From: Rhodospirillaceae bacterium
GTDB taxonomy: Bacteria > Pseudomonadota > Alphaproteobacteria > DSM-16000 > Inquilinaceae
Direction: 5' to 3'
DNA: 8,483 nucleotides
NCBI GenBank assembly: GCA_020425485.1
Contig: JAGQRL010000364.1
Coordinates: 1-8,483 of the forward strand
This document shows positions 1 through 5,856 of this stretch, in pieces. Position 1 is the stretch's first letter. The number at the start of each line of letters is the position of its first letter. The notes under the pieces were generated by a model. That model saw only the letters and a list, made by a program, of their open reading frames with translations, had not been told where the DNA came from and searched no databases. Made by a program: the position numbers and the translations under genes.

Positions 1-341
1 CCAAGGGGCATTTCTGGATCGCCACGCGGCCGGAATGGGTGGGAGAATTCTCGCTCGCCGGCCCCATGGTGCAGGTGGAGGGCCTGGGGCTGTGGTGGGC
101 GGCCGTACCCCAGTCCTACTGGCCGGAGGAGGAGCGCGAACGGATGGCCAAGCAGGTGGCCCAGGAATTCGGCGACCGGCGCCAGGAAATCGTCTTCATC
201 GGCACTCTGGGCACCATGAACCGCGCCCGCATCACCGCCACGCTCGACCGCTGCCTGGTGCCGGAAACCAGGTTCCTGCCCGACCGCTGGACGGCACTGC
301 CCGACCCGTTTCCGGCCTGGGGCAAAGACAAGGCGGCGTGA
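1..341 (+). CDS. CobW/ZigA-type GTP-binding metallochaperone, C-terminal part (5' end outside window)
   Basis: The reading frame is open from base 3 and ends at TGA 339-341, so only about 112 C-terminal residues are present. It begins KGHFWIATRP and continues through GEFSLAGPM, WWAAVP, a GDRRQEIVFIGT block and a closing LPDPFPAW. This series is typical of the CobW C-terminal domain of ZigA/YciC-like zinc-linked G3E GTPases. Family knowledge: these GTPases deliver metal, mostly zinc, to client proteins in the cytoplasm and are often induced by zinc starvation through Zur. The N-terminal P-loop, the CxCC metal motif and any Zur box lie outside the window, so neither activity nor regulation can be checked here. 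A first in-window Met at base 39 is internal, because family residues precede it. The downstream GNAT gene lies 22 bases away on the same strand and could be co-transcribed. The family call is firm; the metal is inferred. Confidence 0.88.
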   Translation, partial: KGHFWIATRPEWVGEFSLAGPMVQVEGLGLWWAAVPQSYWPEEERERMAKQVAQEFGDRRQEIVFIGTLGTMNRARITATLDRCLVPETRFLPDRWTALPDPFPAWGKDKAA

Positions 342-351
342 GCCGGCCGCC

Positions 352-357
352 GGGGGA
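352..357 (+). promoter_or_regulatory. Shine-Dalgarno of the GNAT gene
   Basis: GGGGGA ends six bases before the ATG at 364. It lies in the short gap after the CobW-like stop codon and supports that start for the acetyltransferase. Confidence 0.55.
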
Positions 358-363
358 CGCTGA

Positions 364-834
364 ATGCTAAGGCGGGCAACCGCAGCCGATGCCGCAGCCA
401 TCGCCACCCTGACGCGCACGGCCTATGCCAAATGGGTGCCGCTGATTGGGCGCGAGCCCCTGCCGATGACCGCCGACCATGCCGTCGCGGTGCGCGAGCA
501 CGTGATCGACCTGTGGGAGGAGGACGGCCGCCTGATCGCCCTGATCGAGATGATCCCCGGCGCCGCTCACCTGGCAATCGAGAACCTCGCCGTGGCTCCC
601 GACCGGCAGGGTGCTGGCCATGGCGGCCGGCTGCTGGCCCACGCCGAAGCGGTCGCGGTCACACTCGGGCTCGGCGAGGTGCGGCTCTACACCAACGCGG
701 CGTTCGCAGCGAACCTCGCGTTCTATGCCCGTCGCGGCTATCGGCAGACGGGACGGGAGGAACTGGTGCCGGGCAGCGTCGCCGTCCACATGGCGAAGAC
801 GCTCGCCGGCACGGTGCCGCCGGGCGAAGCCTGA
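364..834 (+). CDS. GNAT family N-acetyltransferase
   Basis: This 156-residue protein has the usual length of a single-domain GNAT enzyme, which transfers an acetyl group from acetyl-CoA to an amine. The N-terminus (LRRATAADAAAIATL) is the typical first strand and helix. Motif A spans about residues 73-93 (ENLAVAPDRQGAGHG), with the Q/R-x-x-G-x-G/A acetyl-CoA pyrophosphate loop as Q82-G83-A-G85-H-G87. Motif B follows at about 107-126 (LYTNAAFAANLAFY, then RRGY), with Asn117 and Tyr121 in the positions often used for cofactor contact and general acid. The ATG at 364 has a GGGGGA ribosome site. The substrate cannot be read from the sequence. Position directly after a CobW/ZigA-type gene suggests co-transcription, but a functional link is only inference. 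The gene ends 66 bases from the end of a convergent esterase gene. Confidence 0.88.
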   Translation: MLRRATAADAAAIATLTRTAYAKWVPLIGREPLPMTADHAVAVREHVIDLWEEDGRLIALIEMIPGAAHLAIENLAVAPDRQGAGHGGRLLAHAEAVAVTLGLGEVRLYTNAAFAANLAFYARRGYRQTGREELVPGSVAVHMAKTLAGTVPPGEA

Positions 835-900
835 AGCCGTTCCTGGCCGTTCTGGACCGTTCCGGGCCTTTCGAACGGCCTGCCGCCGGTTCGGCGGGGC
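835..900. other. Convergent intergenic spacer with short repeats and hairpins
   Basis: The GNAT gene and the minus-strand esterase gene converge on these 66 bases. Three near-identical ten-base units (gccgttcctg, gccgttctgg, accgttccgg) run in tandem at 836-865, the first overlapping no coding sequence. GGCCGTTC at 845-852 is the exact reverse complement of GAACGGCC at 873-880. CCGCCG at 883-888 pairs with CGGCGG at 892-897 around a three-base loop. Either hairpin could stop transcription from one or both sides, but no T-run follows on either strand. A bidirectional terminator is therefore plausible, not shown. Confidence 0.35.
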
Positions 901-1629
901 CTATACGTAGAGCGGCGCCATGCTGCGCCAGGCACTGCCGCGGTGGGCGCGGCCATCCCAGATCCGCAGCGCGTGCCACACGCCCTTCTGCCACAGCGTG
1001 TGGCTGATGTGCCGGGTGTTGTCGAGGAACGGGTCCTCGCTGCCCACCACCAGCACGATGTCCATCCGCCGCAGGCTGTCCAGCCGCTGCGGGCAGTCCA
1101 GGTTCGGCAGGAAGTGGCTGGGCGTGTGGAAATACACCAGCTCGTCATAGTGGCCGCCCAGCAGGTCGCCGAAATGCTCCACCTGCAAGGTCAGGTCGAA
1201 GCGGCCGGACAGCGCCACCAGCTTGTTGAACAGGTGGGGGTGGCGGAACGCCAGGTTGGCGGCGTGGAAGGCCCCCAGGCTGCAGCCGTGGGAAATGGTG
1301 CAGGGATGGCCGTTCTTCATCGCCATCAGCGGCAGCACCTCGTGGAGGATGTAGTCCTCGTAGGCGGCGTGGCGGCGGATGCGGTCGGCCGGGTGGCACC
1401 AGAAGCAATAGAAGGTCTCGTGGTCGATGGAATCGACACAGTAGAGCTGCAGGTGCCCGGCCTCGATCTTCGGGGCCAGGGCGGCCACCAGGCCGAGCTG
1501 TTCGTATTCCCAGAACCGCCCGTCGCGCGTGGGAAATACCAGCACCTTGGCGCCGGCATGCCCGAACACCAGAAGTTCCATGTCGCGACCGAGCCGATGG
1601 CTGTACCAACGGTAATACTCGCGGTTCAT
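901..1629 (-). CDS. Esterase-family alpha/beta-hydrolase (putative)
   Basis: A 242-residue protein with the layout of the small esterase-D-like/COG4947-type hydrolases. The N-terminus MNREYYRWYSHRLGRDMELL, then VFGHAGAKVLVFPT, is characteristic of that family and sets the start at 1629, although the frame stays open to 1905. The nucleophile elbow is SHGCSLGAFHA, giving Ser117 in G-x-S-x-G. Asp199 (GSEDPF) and His229 (DGRAHRGSAW) stand where the other triad residues are expected. No signal peptide or membrane segment is visible, so it is probably cytoplasmic. The natural ester is unknown; family members act on simple acyl esters in vitro. It is the last gene of the cobT-tam-AXE1-esterase cluster, starting 28 bases after the AXE1-like stop. 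No clear Shine-Dalgarno precedes it. From memory, related proteins carry an HDWPxW block after the catalytic His; here it reads HRGSAW. Fold call firm, function open. Confidence 0.85.
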   Translation of the reverse strand: MNREYYRWYSHRLGRDMELLVFGHAGAKVLVFPTRDGRFWEYEQLGLVAALAPKIEAGHLQLYCVDSIDHETFYCFWCHPADRIRRHAAYEDYILHEVLPLMAMKNGHPCTISHGCSLGAFHAANLAFRHPHLFNKLVALSGRFDLTLQVEHFGDLLGGHYDELVYFHTPSHFLPNLDCPQRLDSLRRMDIVLVVGSEDPFLDNTRHISHTLWQKGVWHALRIWDGRAHRGSAWRSMAPLYV

Positions 1630-1657
1630 AGATCTGTAATAATGTTGGTGGGCGAGG

Positions 1658-2656
1658 TCAGAGCTCTGCGAAAAAGCCCCGGAGTTGGGAGAGCAAAACC
1701 CGTTCCTCTTGCTGCGCCGCAGGATAGTCGAAGTGACCGGCGCTGAATGTGAAGAGTTGTTTACGTCCCGCAACTGCGTTGTAGATGGCAAACTGCCCCG
1801 GCGGCGGCACCGCGGGGTCGAAGCAGGCCGCCGCGATGTGCATGGGCCGGGTGATGTGCCGCGCGGCGGCGGCGGCGTCGTAGTAGGCGAGCGTGTCCAG
1901 CACATCGGGGTTGGCGGCGTGGTAGCGGCGCACCGCTTCGCCGCTGCCGGTGGTGGGCAGGGTCACCCGCAGCGGGTGGTGGCCGAAGGTGGGTAGCGAC
2001 AGGTGGCCGCGGGCAATCCGCGTGTCCCACGCCAGCGCCAGCCCGCCGATGCCGCCGCCGAAGCTGATGCCGGCATAGCCAATGCGGCCCTCCACCCAGG
2101 GAAACAGCGCCAGCAGCACCGAAACCGCCAGCCACAGATCCTCCACGCAGCCGCGCAACACGTAGCGCTCGCGCCGGTCGATATCGTGCAGCACGTGCCA
2201 GTTGGGATCTTGGGAGATCGGCGGCCGGGCGCTGCGGGAAAGGCCGCGGAAGCAGGGGAACAGCAGTGCGGTGGCGTCCACCGGCAAATGGGTATCCGGC
2301 TCCTCGCGCCCGCCGTAGCCGTGGCCCACCACCAGGGCGCGTTCCACCGGGTGATCGCGCGGCAGCAGCAGCCAGCCGCCGATGGGCACGCCATCGGTGG
2401 AGGTGTAGCGGAGGTCGAGCGCGTGCCAGTCGGGGTGGCGGAAGGCGCTGCGCTGGACGCGGGGTTTGGGGTCGATCCGGGTGGCGGCGTCGTAGTGGCC
2501 ACCCCAGAACGCGGCCAGGTCGTCGGGTGCCGTCGGCGGCTCGACGGCCAGCAGCTCCGCCAGCCCGTAGCCATAGGTGGGATCGAAGGGGTAGCCGTGG
2601 TCCTCCGGCCGGGGGATCTGGGTGCCGCTGGCGATCCCCCGCCGGCGCCCGGTCAT
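1658..2656 (-). CDS. AXE1-like alpha/beta-hydrolase (acetyl xylan esterase/cephalosporin deacetylase family)
   Basis: A 332-residue protein, close to the roughly 320-residue length of the AXE1 family, which removes acetyl groups from small sugar esters and cephalosporin C. An AXE1-like N-terminal region has the residues TAPDDLAAFW (about 42-51). The oxyanion-side motif is VVGHGYGGRE (His112-Gly113-Tyr114). A FRGLSRSARP segment matches the family's RGxGxS region. The nucleophile elbow is YAGISFGGGIGG with Ser198. Asp280 (ACFDPAVPPPGQFAIYN) and His308 (SAGHFDYP) complete a credible triad. The classic elbow is GGSQGG, so GISFGG is divergent and the substrate should not be assumed. No export signal is evident, which argues against secreted xylan work. 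The ATG at 2656 overlaps the tam stop by four bases (ATGA), with GGAG 11 bases upstream; the open frame continues to 2983, but that is tam coding sequence. Confidence 0.85.
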   Translation of the reverse strand: MTGRRRGIASGTQIPRPEDHGYPFDPTYGYGLAELLAVEPPTAPDDLAAFWGGHYDAATRIDPKPRVQRSAFRHPDWHALDLRYTSTDGVPIGGWLLLPRDHPVERALVVGHGYGGREEPDTHLPVDATALLFPCFRGLSRSARPPISQDPNWHVLHDIDRRERYVLRGCVEDLWLAVSVLLALFPWVEGRIGYAGISFGGGIGGLALAWDTRIARGHLSLPTFGHHPLRVTLPTTGSGEAVRRYHAANPDVLDTLAYYDAAAAARHITRPMHIAAACFDPAVPPPGQFAIYNAVAGRKQLFTFSAGHFDYPAAQQEERVLLSQLRGFFAEL

Positions 2657-3429
2657 GCCGCCGGTTGCTCCGCCCGCACCGCGACCACGAAGATGCGGCG
2701 GAAGGTGAACAGGGTCTGGCCCGTCGGCTCGGCGGTATAGACGGTGCGCAGCGCCTCGGCGTAGTCGGCCACAAAGGCCGCCAGCTCCTCGCCGTCGAGG
2801 CGGGATTGCACCGGCAAGAGCGCGGTGCCGCGCACCCAGTTGAGCACCGGGTCCTCGCCGGTGAGCGCGTGCAGGTACTGGGTTTCCCAGATGTCGAGCC
2901 GGGCGGCGAGCGGCCGCAGCAGCCGCCAATACACGTCGGTGGAGGCCACCGGGGCGCGCGGCAGCGCCAGCCGGTCGGCCCACGGCCCCTGTTCGGCGAT
3001 GGCGCGCAGCAGCTTGTGGCTGGGCTCACCGAAATTGTTGGGCATCTGCACCGCCAGCACGCCGCCGGGGGCCAACTGGTCCATCAGCCGCGGGAACAGG
3101 GTGGCGTGGTCGGGCAGCCAGTGCAGGGCGGCGTTGGCGAAGATCAGATCGGCCGGTGCGTCCGGCGTCCAGTCCGACAGGTCGGCTTCCACCCACTCGA
3201 TATCGGCGAAGCGGGCGCGGGCATCGGCCAGCATGGTGGGCGACAGGTCGATGCCGGTGACGCGGGCTTCCGGCCAGCGGGCCGCCAGTTCCGCCGTCAG
3301 GTCGCCGCGGCCGCAGCCGAGGTCGTAGATCTGGCGGGCGGCGATCTGCGGGATCCGCGCCACCAGGTCGTGGCCGGGGCGCGCGCGTTCGTCGGCGAAG
3401 GTGGCGTATTGGGCGGCATCCCAGTCCAT
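2653..3429 (-). CDS. tam: Trans-aconitate 2-methyltransferase
   Basis: A 258-residue class I SAM-dependent methyltransferase that matches E. coli Tam along its whole length as I remember that sequence. Tam methylates trans-aconitate, a spontaneous by-product of cis-aconitate that inhibits aconitase, to its monomethyl ester in the cytoplasm. The N-terminus MDWDAAQYATFADERARP corresponds to the E. coli DWNPSLYLHFSAERSRP region. SAM motif I is DLGCGRG (36-42), the acidic ribose-binding residue is Asp61 in GIDLSP, EADL follows at 81-84, and LIFANAALHWLPDH (95-108) and LAVQMPNNFGEPSH (125-138) are highly Tam-like. The start at 3429 shares its A with the cobT stop (TGATG), and GGAG at 3437-3440 lies seven bases upstream inside cobT. 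It has one lysine in 258 residues, in keeping with the GC-rich host. Name given with good confidence; the exact acceptor is inferred from similarity. Confidence 0.9.
   Translation of the reverse strand: MDWDAAQYATFADERARPGHDLVARIPQIAARQIYDLGCGRGDLTAELAARWPEARVTGIDLSPTMLADARARFADIEWVEADLSDWTPDAPADLIFANAALHWLPDHATLFPRLMDQLAPGGVLAVQMPNNFGEPSHKLLRAIAEQGPWADRLALPRAPVASTDVYWRLLRPLAARLDIWETQYLHALTGEDPVLNWVRGTALLPVQSRLDGEELAAFVADYAEALRTVYTAEPTGQTLFTFRRIFVVAVRAEQPAA
2668..2671 (-). promoter_or_regulatory. Shine-Dalgarno of the AXE1-like gene, inside tam
   Basis: GGAG on the minus strand, 11 bases before the ATG at 2656. Together with the ATGA overlap it favours the 332-residue start over upstream in-frame options that lie within tam. 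Confidence 0.45.
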
Positions 3430-4451
3430 CACACCGCTCCGCTGACGCTGGCTTCGGCGAAGGTGGCCATGCCGCCATGGCAGGCCGTCGCCGCTTTCAG
3501 GATGAGGATGCCCAGCGCCGCCCCGCTGGCTTCGCCCAGCCGCATGCCGAGGTCGAGCAGCGGGGCGCGGCCCAGCCGGTCGATCAGCAACCGGTGGCCC
3601 GGTTCGGCCGACACATGGGCGATCACGCAGTGGTCGAGCGCGTGGTGATCGAAGGCGTGCAGCACCGCGGCGGCGGCGGTGCAGGTGAAGCCGTCCAGCA
3701 GCACCGGGATGCCGCCCTGGCGGGCCGCGATGATGGCGCCGATGATGGCCGCCAGCTCGTGGCCGCCGAGGCAGCGCAGGATCTCGAACGGATCGCTCAT
3801 GGCGGCGGCGTTGGCGGCCAGCCCGTCGGCCACCGCCTTGCGCTTGCGCTCCAGCCCGTCGGTATCCACGCCGGTGCCCGGCCCCACCCAATCGGCCGGC
3901 TCGCCGCCGAACAATGCCGCGCACAGGGCGGCGGCATTGGTGGTGTTGCCGATGCCCATCTCGCCCAGCGCCAGCACGTCCACCCCCGGCTGGGCCGCCA
4001 TCATGCCGTAGGCGATGGCGCCGGCGCAGGCGACACCGTCCATGGCGGGGCCCTGGGTGAAGTCCGCCGTCGGCTGGTCGAGCGCCATCTCGTGGACTTG
4101 CAGGTCGCTGTCGGTGAGCTTGGCGAGCTGGTTCACCGCCGCCCCGCCGGCCTGGAAGTTGGCCACCATCTGGGCGGTCACCTCCACCGGATAGGCCGAC
4201 ACCCGCCGCGCCGTCGCCACCCCGTGGTTGCCGGCGAACACGGCGATGCGCGGGTGGTCGCACGTGGGCATCGCCCGGCGCTGCCAGCAGGCCATCCAGA
4301 AGGCCAGATCCTCCAGCCGGCCGAGCGAGCCGGGTGGCTTGGTCAATTCCGCCTGGCGGGTGCGCACGGCGGTGCCGGCTTCCAGGTCGGGGCCGGGCAG
4401 GCGGCGGCAGATCTCGCGGATCTCGTCCAGGCTGGCGGTGGGTGCGGGCAT
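3429..4451 (-). CDS. cobT: Nicotinate-nucleotide--dimethylbenzimidazole phosphoribosyltransferase
   Basis: A 340-residue CobT (called CobU in some alphaproteobacteria), the usual length for this group. It transfers phosphoribose from nicotinate mononucleotide to 5,6-dimethylbenzimidazole, making alpha-ribazole phosphate for the lower ligand of cobalamin. Conserved blocks include TKPPGSLGRLE (37-47), VFAGNHGV (71-78), GEMGIGNTT (163-171), GPGTGVD (190-196), GGHELAAIIGAI (229-240), LLDGFTCTAAA (251-261) and LGEASGAALG (305-314). Glu307 in that last block corresponds to the catalytic Glu317 of the Salmonella enzyme. The start MPAPTASLDEIREIC at 4451 was chosen because upstream residues to 4532 do not look like the family, although its Shine-Dalgarno is weak. 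It is first in a minus-strand cluster with tam and two hydrolases; no other cobalamin gene is in view. I looked for a cobalamin riboswitch upstream and could not support one. Confidence 0.95.
   Translation of the reverse strand: MPAPTASLDEIREICRRLPGPDLEAGTAVRTRQAELTKPPGSLGRLEDLAFWMACWQRRAMPTCDHPRIAVFAGNHGVATARRVSAYPVEVTAQMVANFQAGGAAVNQLAKLTDSDLQVHEMALDQPTADFTQGPAMDGVACAGAIAYGMMAAQPGVDVLALGEMGIGNTTNAAALCAALFGGEPADWVGPGTGVDTDGLERKRKAVADGLAANAAAMSDPFEILRCLGGHELAAIIGAIIAARQGGIPVLLDGFTCTAAAAVLHAFDHHALDHCVIAHVSAEPGHRLLIDRLGRAPLLDLGMRLGEASGAALGILILKAATACHGGMATFAEASVSGAV
3437..3440 (-). promoter_or_regulatory. Shine-Dalgarno of tam, inside cobT
   Basis: GGAG on the minus strand, seven bases before the tam ATG at 3429. 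It is embedded in the last codons of cobT and fits coupled translation across the TGATG junction. Confidence 0.5.
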
Positions 4452-4690
4452 GGTCCGTCGGGGGCTGGCGATGTCGGGAGAACTCCAGGTAGCAGATTGC
4501 CCGGATCGGTGGAAACCTCGGCGTGGGCACATCAGCCGCTCACGCGCCGCCCCGCGGCCACCCTTTGAACAGACTTCGCCGGTACCACCGGGGCGCGCAC
4601 ACGGCGGAGGAGCCGCTGTACCCCGACAGGGGAAGCGGGTCGTGGCGCCTTTCGATGGAGGCTGCTCGGGGCAAAGGGGAGAGACGGGCG
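4452..4690. other. Divergent intergenic region between cobT and the unassigned gene
   Basis: These 239 bases must hold the promoters of both the cobT cluster and the rightward unassigned gene. I see no convincing -35/-10 pair: TTGAAC at 4565-4570 has only GC-rich sequence at the -10 distance. GGAG-AA-CTCC at 4477-4486, 25 bases before the cobT start, is a small inverted repeat that could be an operator or chance. CCCC-GACA-GGGG at 4621-4632 is a minimal hairpin in the leader of the rightward gene. The frame of that gene is open back to 4523, with an alternative ATG at 4655, but the predicted residues are arginine- and proline-rich, unlike the protein that follows, so I treat this as leader. 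Confidence 0.4.
4674..4681 (+). promoter_or_regulatory. Strong Shine-Dalgarno of the unassigned gene
   Basis: AAGGGGAG ends nine bases before the ATG at 4691. It is the best ribosome site in the window and fixes the 351-residue start over the upstream in-frame ATGs at 4523 and 4655. The in-frame ATG at 4706 (residue 6) is farther from it. Confidence 0.7.
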
Positions 4691-5746
4691 ATGGCTGTGA
4701 TCAACATGTCGAAGAAGATCGACACGTATATGAAAGACAAAGCGCTCTTTCAGACCGACTTGAACTTGCAGCACAAGGAATGGAAACAGAATCTCGTTCT
4801 GCCATATGGCAGTTGTTACACGATGGCGTACAACAGCGTTAAGGGAAAGCTGGAAGTCGCCAAGGCGGAGAAGGAAGCCTTCGAAAAGAAGATGAAGGAG
4901 ATTGCCGAGCTGCAAATGGCAATCTGCCTGTTCGTCCTCGACGTGGCGGCGACCTCCGCGCTGTCGAAGATCGCCGGCTCGGTGTCGCGCTTGCAGACGA
5001 AGAAGCCGATCGAGTTCTTCCTGACCGACACGAAGACGGCCGGCAAGGCGGCGACGGAATTCCTTCAGCAAAGCGAGACGTTCACCGACGTCGTCATCGG
5101 CAACCTGGCGTCCAAGACCTCCGACAAGATCAAGGACAAGGTCATCATGGACGGCTTCAAGAAGGCCGTGACCGCCGGCAAGACCGATATCAAGACGACC
5201 GCCGTCGACTTCTCCAAGCAGGCCAAGGACCCGCTGGTGCACCAGAACGACCTGCTGATCCGCCTCAGCCGGTCGATCACCGCGGTGGAGAAGATCTACA
5301 TCAACGGCGTGCGCGACGTGACCATGCCGGACGACGCCAGGCGCGAAATGCTGCTGTGGCTGACCACGGTGCCGATCGCGCGGCCGCCGGGCAAGCCGTT
5401 CCCCTCCCAGGCGCTCGCCGGGTGGCTGGAGGTGCTGCTGTGGGTCAACATGGTCTACAGCGCCGCCAACACCACCGTCGCCCAGGCGCAGGCCAAGGGG
5501 GAGAAGGTGCCGTTCATCCTGGCCATGTTCGACCGCTTCGTGGCCCGCAAGATGAACGACCATTTCAAGGCCTACACCCTCTACCACCTGAAGGCGGACG
5601 GCTACGCCACGGGCAAGGAGCCGCCGGCCCAATGGCAGTTCCACGGCACCGTCTACCGCAGCCATCTTGAGGGCCTGAAGAAGATGGCGAGCGACTGCGC
5701 CGGCTACATCGCCGCCTATGTGAGCTACCTGCACGTTCAGGACTGA
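4691..5746 (+). CDS. Unassigned lysine-rich protein, 351 residues
   Basis: I do not recognise this protein. A strong Shine-Dalgarno, GC-rich third positions in most of its length and a clean stop at 5744-5746 support a real gene. Residues 50-75 (from SVKGKLEV to EIAELQ) form a charged Lys/Glu helix of coiled-coil character, followed at once by a hydrophobic helix (76-96, MAICLFVLDVAATSALSKIAG). Residues 97-180 are rich in Lys, Asp and Thr. A second hydrophobic stretch spans about 240-263 (LAGWLEVLLWVNMVYSAAN). The C-terminus is aromatic and mixed-charge (YHLKADGY, WQFHGTVYRSH). There is no signal peptide and no recognisable catalytic motif; cysteines are only at 42, 79 and 336. By count it has 38 Lys and 10 Arg, with one Arg in the first 190 residues. 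The first 200 bases are visibly less GC-rich than the surroundings. Transfer from another genome is plausible. It stands alone, 239 bases from divergent cobT and 215 bases before the CinA-like gene. Confidence 0.85.
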   Translation: MAVINMSKKIDTYMKDKALFQTDLNLQHKEWKQNLVLPYGSCYTMAYNSVKGKLEVAKAEKEAFEKKMKEIAELQMAICLFVLDVAATSALSKIAGSVSRLQTKKPIEFFLTDTKTAGKAATEFLQQSETFTDVVIGNLASKTSDKIKDKVIMDGFKKAVTAGKTDIKTTAVDFSKQAKDPLVHQNDLLIRLSRSITAVEKIYINGVRDVTMPDDARREMLLWLTTVPIARPPGKPFPSQALAGWLEVLLWVNMVYSAANTTVAQAQAKGEKVPFILAMFDRFVARKMNDHFKAYTLYHLKADGYATGKEPPAQWQFHGTVYRSHLEGLKKMASDCAGYIAAYVSYLHVQD

Positions 5747-5801
5747 CGTCGCGGCGGGCAACCAACGCGTCTTCCAGTCGATCGGCTCCGGCCCGCACCC
5801 G

Positions 5802-5832
5802 CCCGGCCGCCCAAACCCCGGCCGCCCAGACC
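5802..5832 (+). repeat. Tandem 15-base-period direct repeat
   Basis: Two copies of the sixteen-base word CCCGGCCGCCCARACC start at 5802 and 5817, sharing one base and differing at one position (AAACC against AGACC). Each copy can pair with the same downstream arm at 5845-5856. Confidence 0.7.
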
Positions 5833-5856
5833 ATTGTCATTTCTTGGGTGGCCGGG
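5817..5856 (+). terminator. Candidate hairpin terminator after the unassigned gene
   Basis: CCCGGCCGCCCA at 5817-5828 pairs with TGGGTGGCCGGG at 5845-5856 over 12 bases with one G-U pair and a 16-base, AT-richer loop. It lies 70 bases after the stop codon of the unassigned gene. There is no T-run after it (AGGGGGCGAG follows), so it may instead be an mRNA 3'-end stabiliser or a regulatory structure. Confidence 0.4.

Noticed and set aside
1630..1905. N-terminal extension of the terminal esterase by 92 residues
   Set aside because: The extension reads through the AXE1-like gene in another frame and is low-complexity. Family proteins begin at the MNREYYRW sequence.
2266..3648. Long open frame on the plus strand opposite tam and the AXE1-like gene
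   Set aside because: The translation is arginine-, proline- and glycine-rich with no domain, and the opposite strand encodes clear Tam and AXE1 families. It is a by-product of high GC content.
2653..4530. Single very long minus-strand frame that would fuse cobT-region sequence to Tam
   Set aside because: Only the last 258 residues match a family. The upstream part is an off-frame reading of cobT, which itself is intact in its own frame, so there is no fusion protein.
4452..4690. Cobalamin riboswitch upstream of cobT
   Set aside because: I read the minus strand for the conserved GCCACTG and B12-box type segments and found no acceptable set in order. A covariance-model search (Rfam cobalamin) would settle it.
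4523..4690. N-terminal extension of the unassigned protein by 56 residues
   Set aside because: The strong AAGGGGAG site directs initiation at 4691, and the extension is Arg/Pro-rich, whereas residues 1-99 of the protein contain no arginine.
4532..5761. Minus-strand frame of about 400 codons opposite the unassigned gene
   Set aside because: It lacks a good ribosome site and has the Val/Leu/Arg/His-rich look of an antisense shadow. The plus-strand frame has the strong Shine-Dalgarno. Because neither strand has a known homologue, I keep a small doubt.
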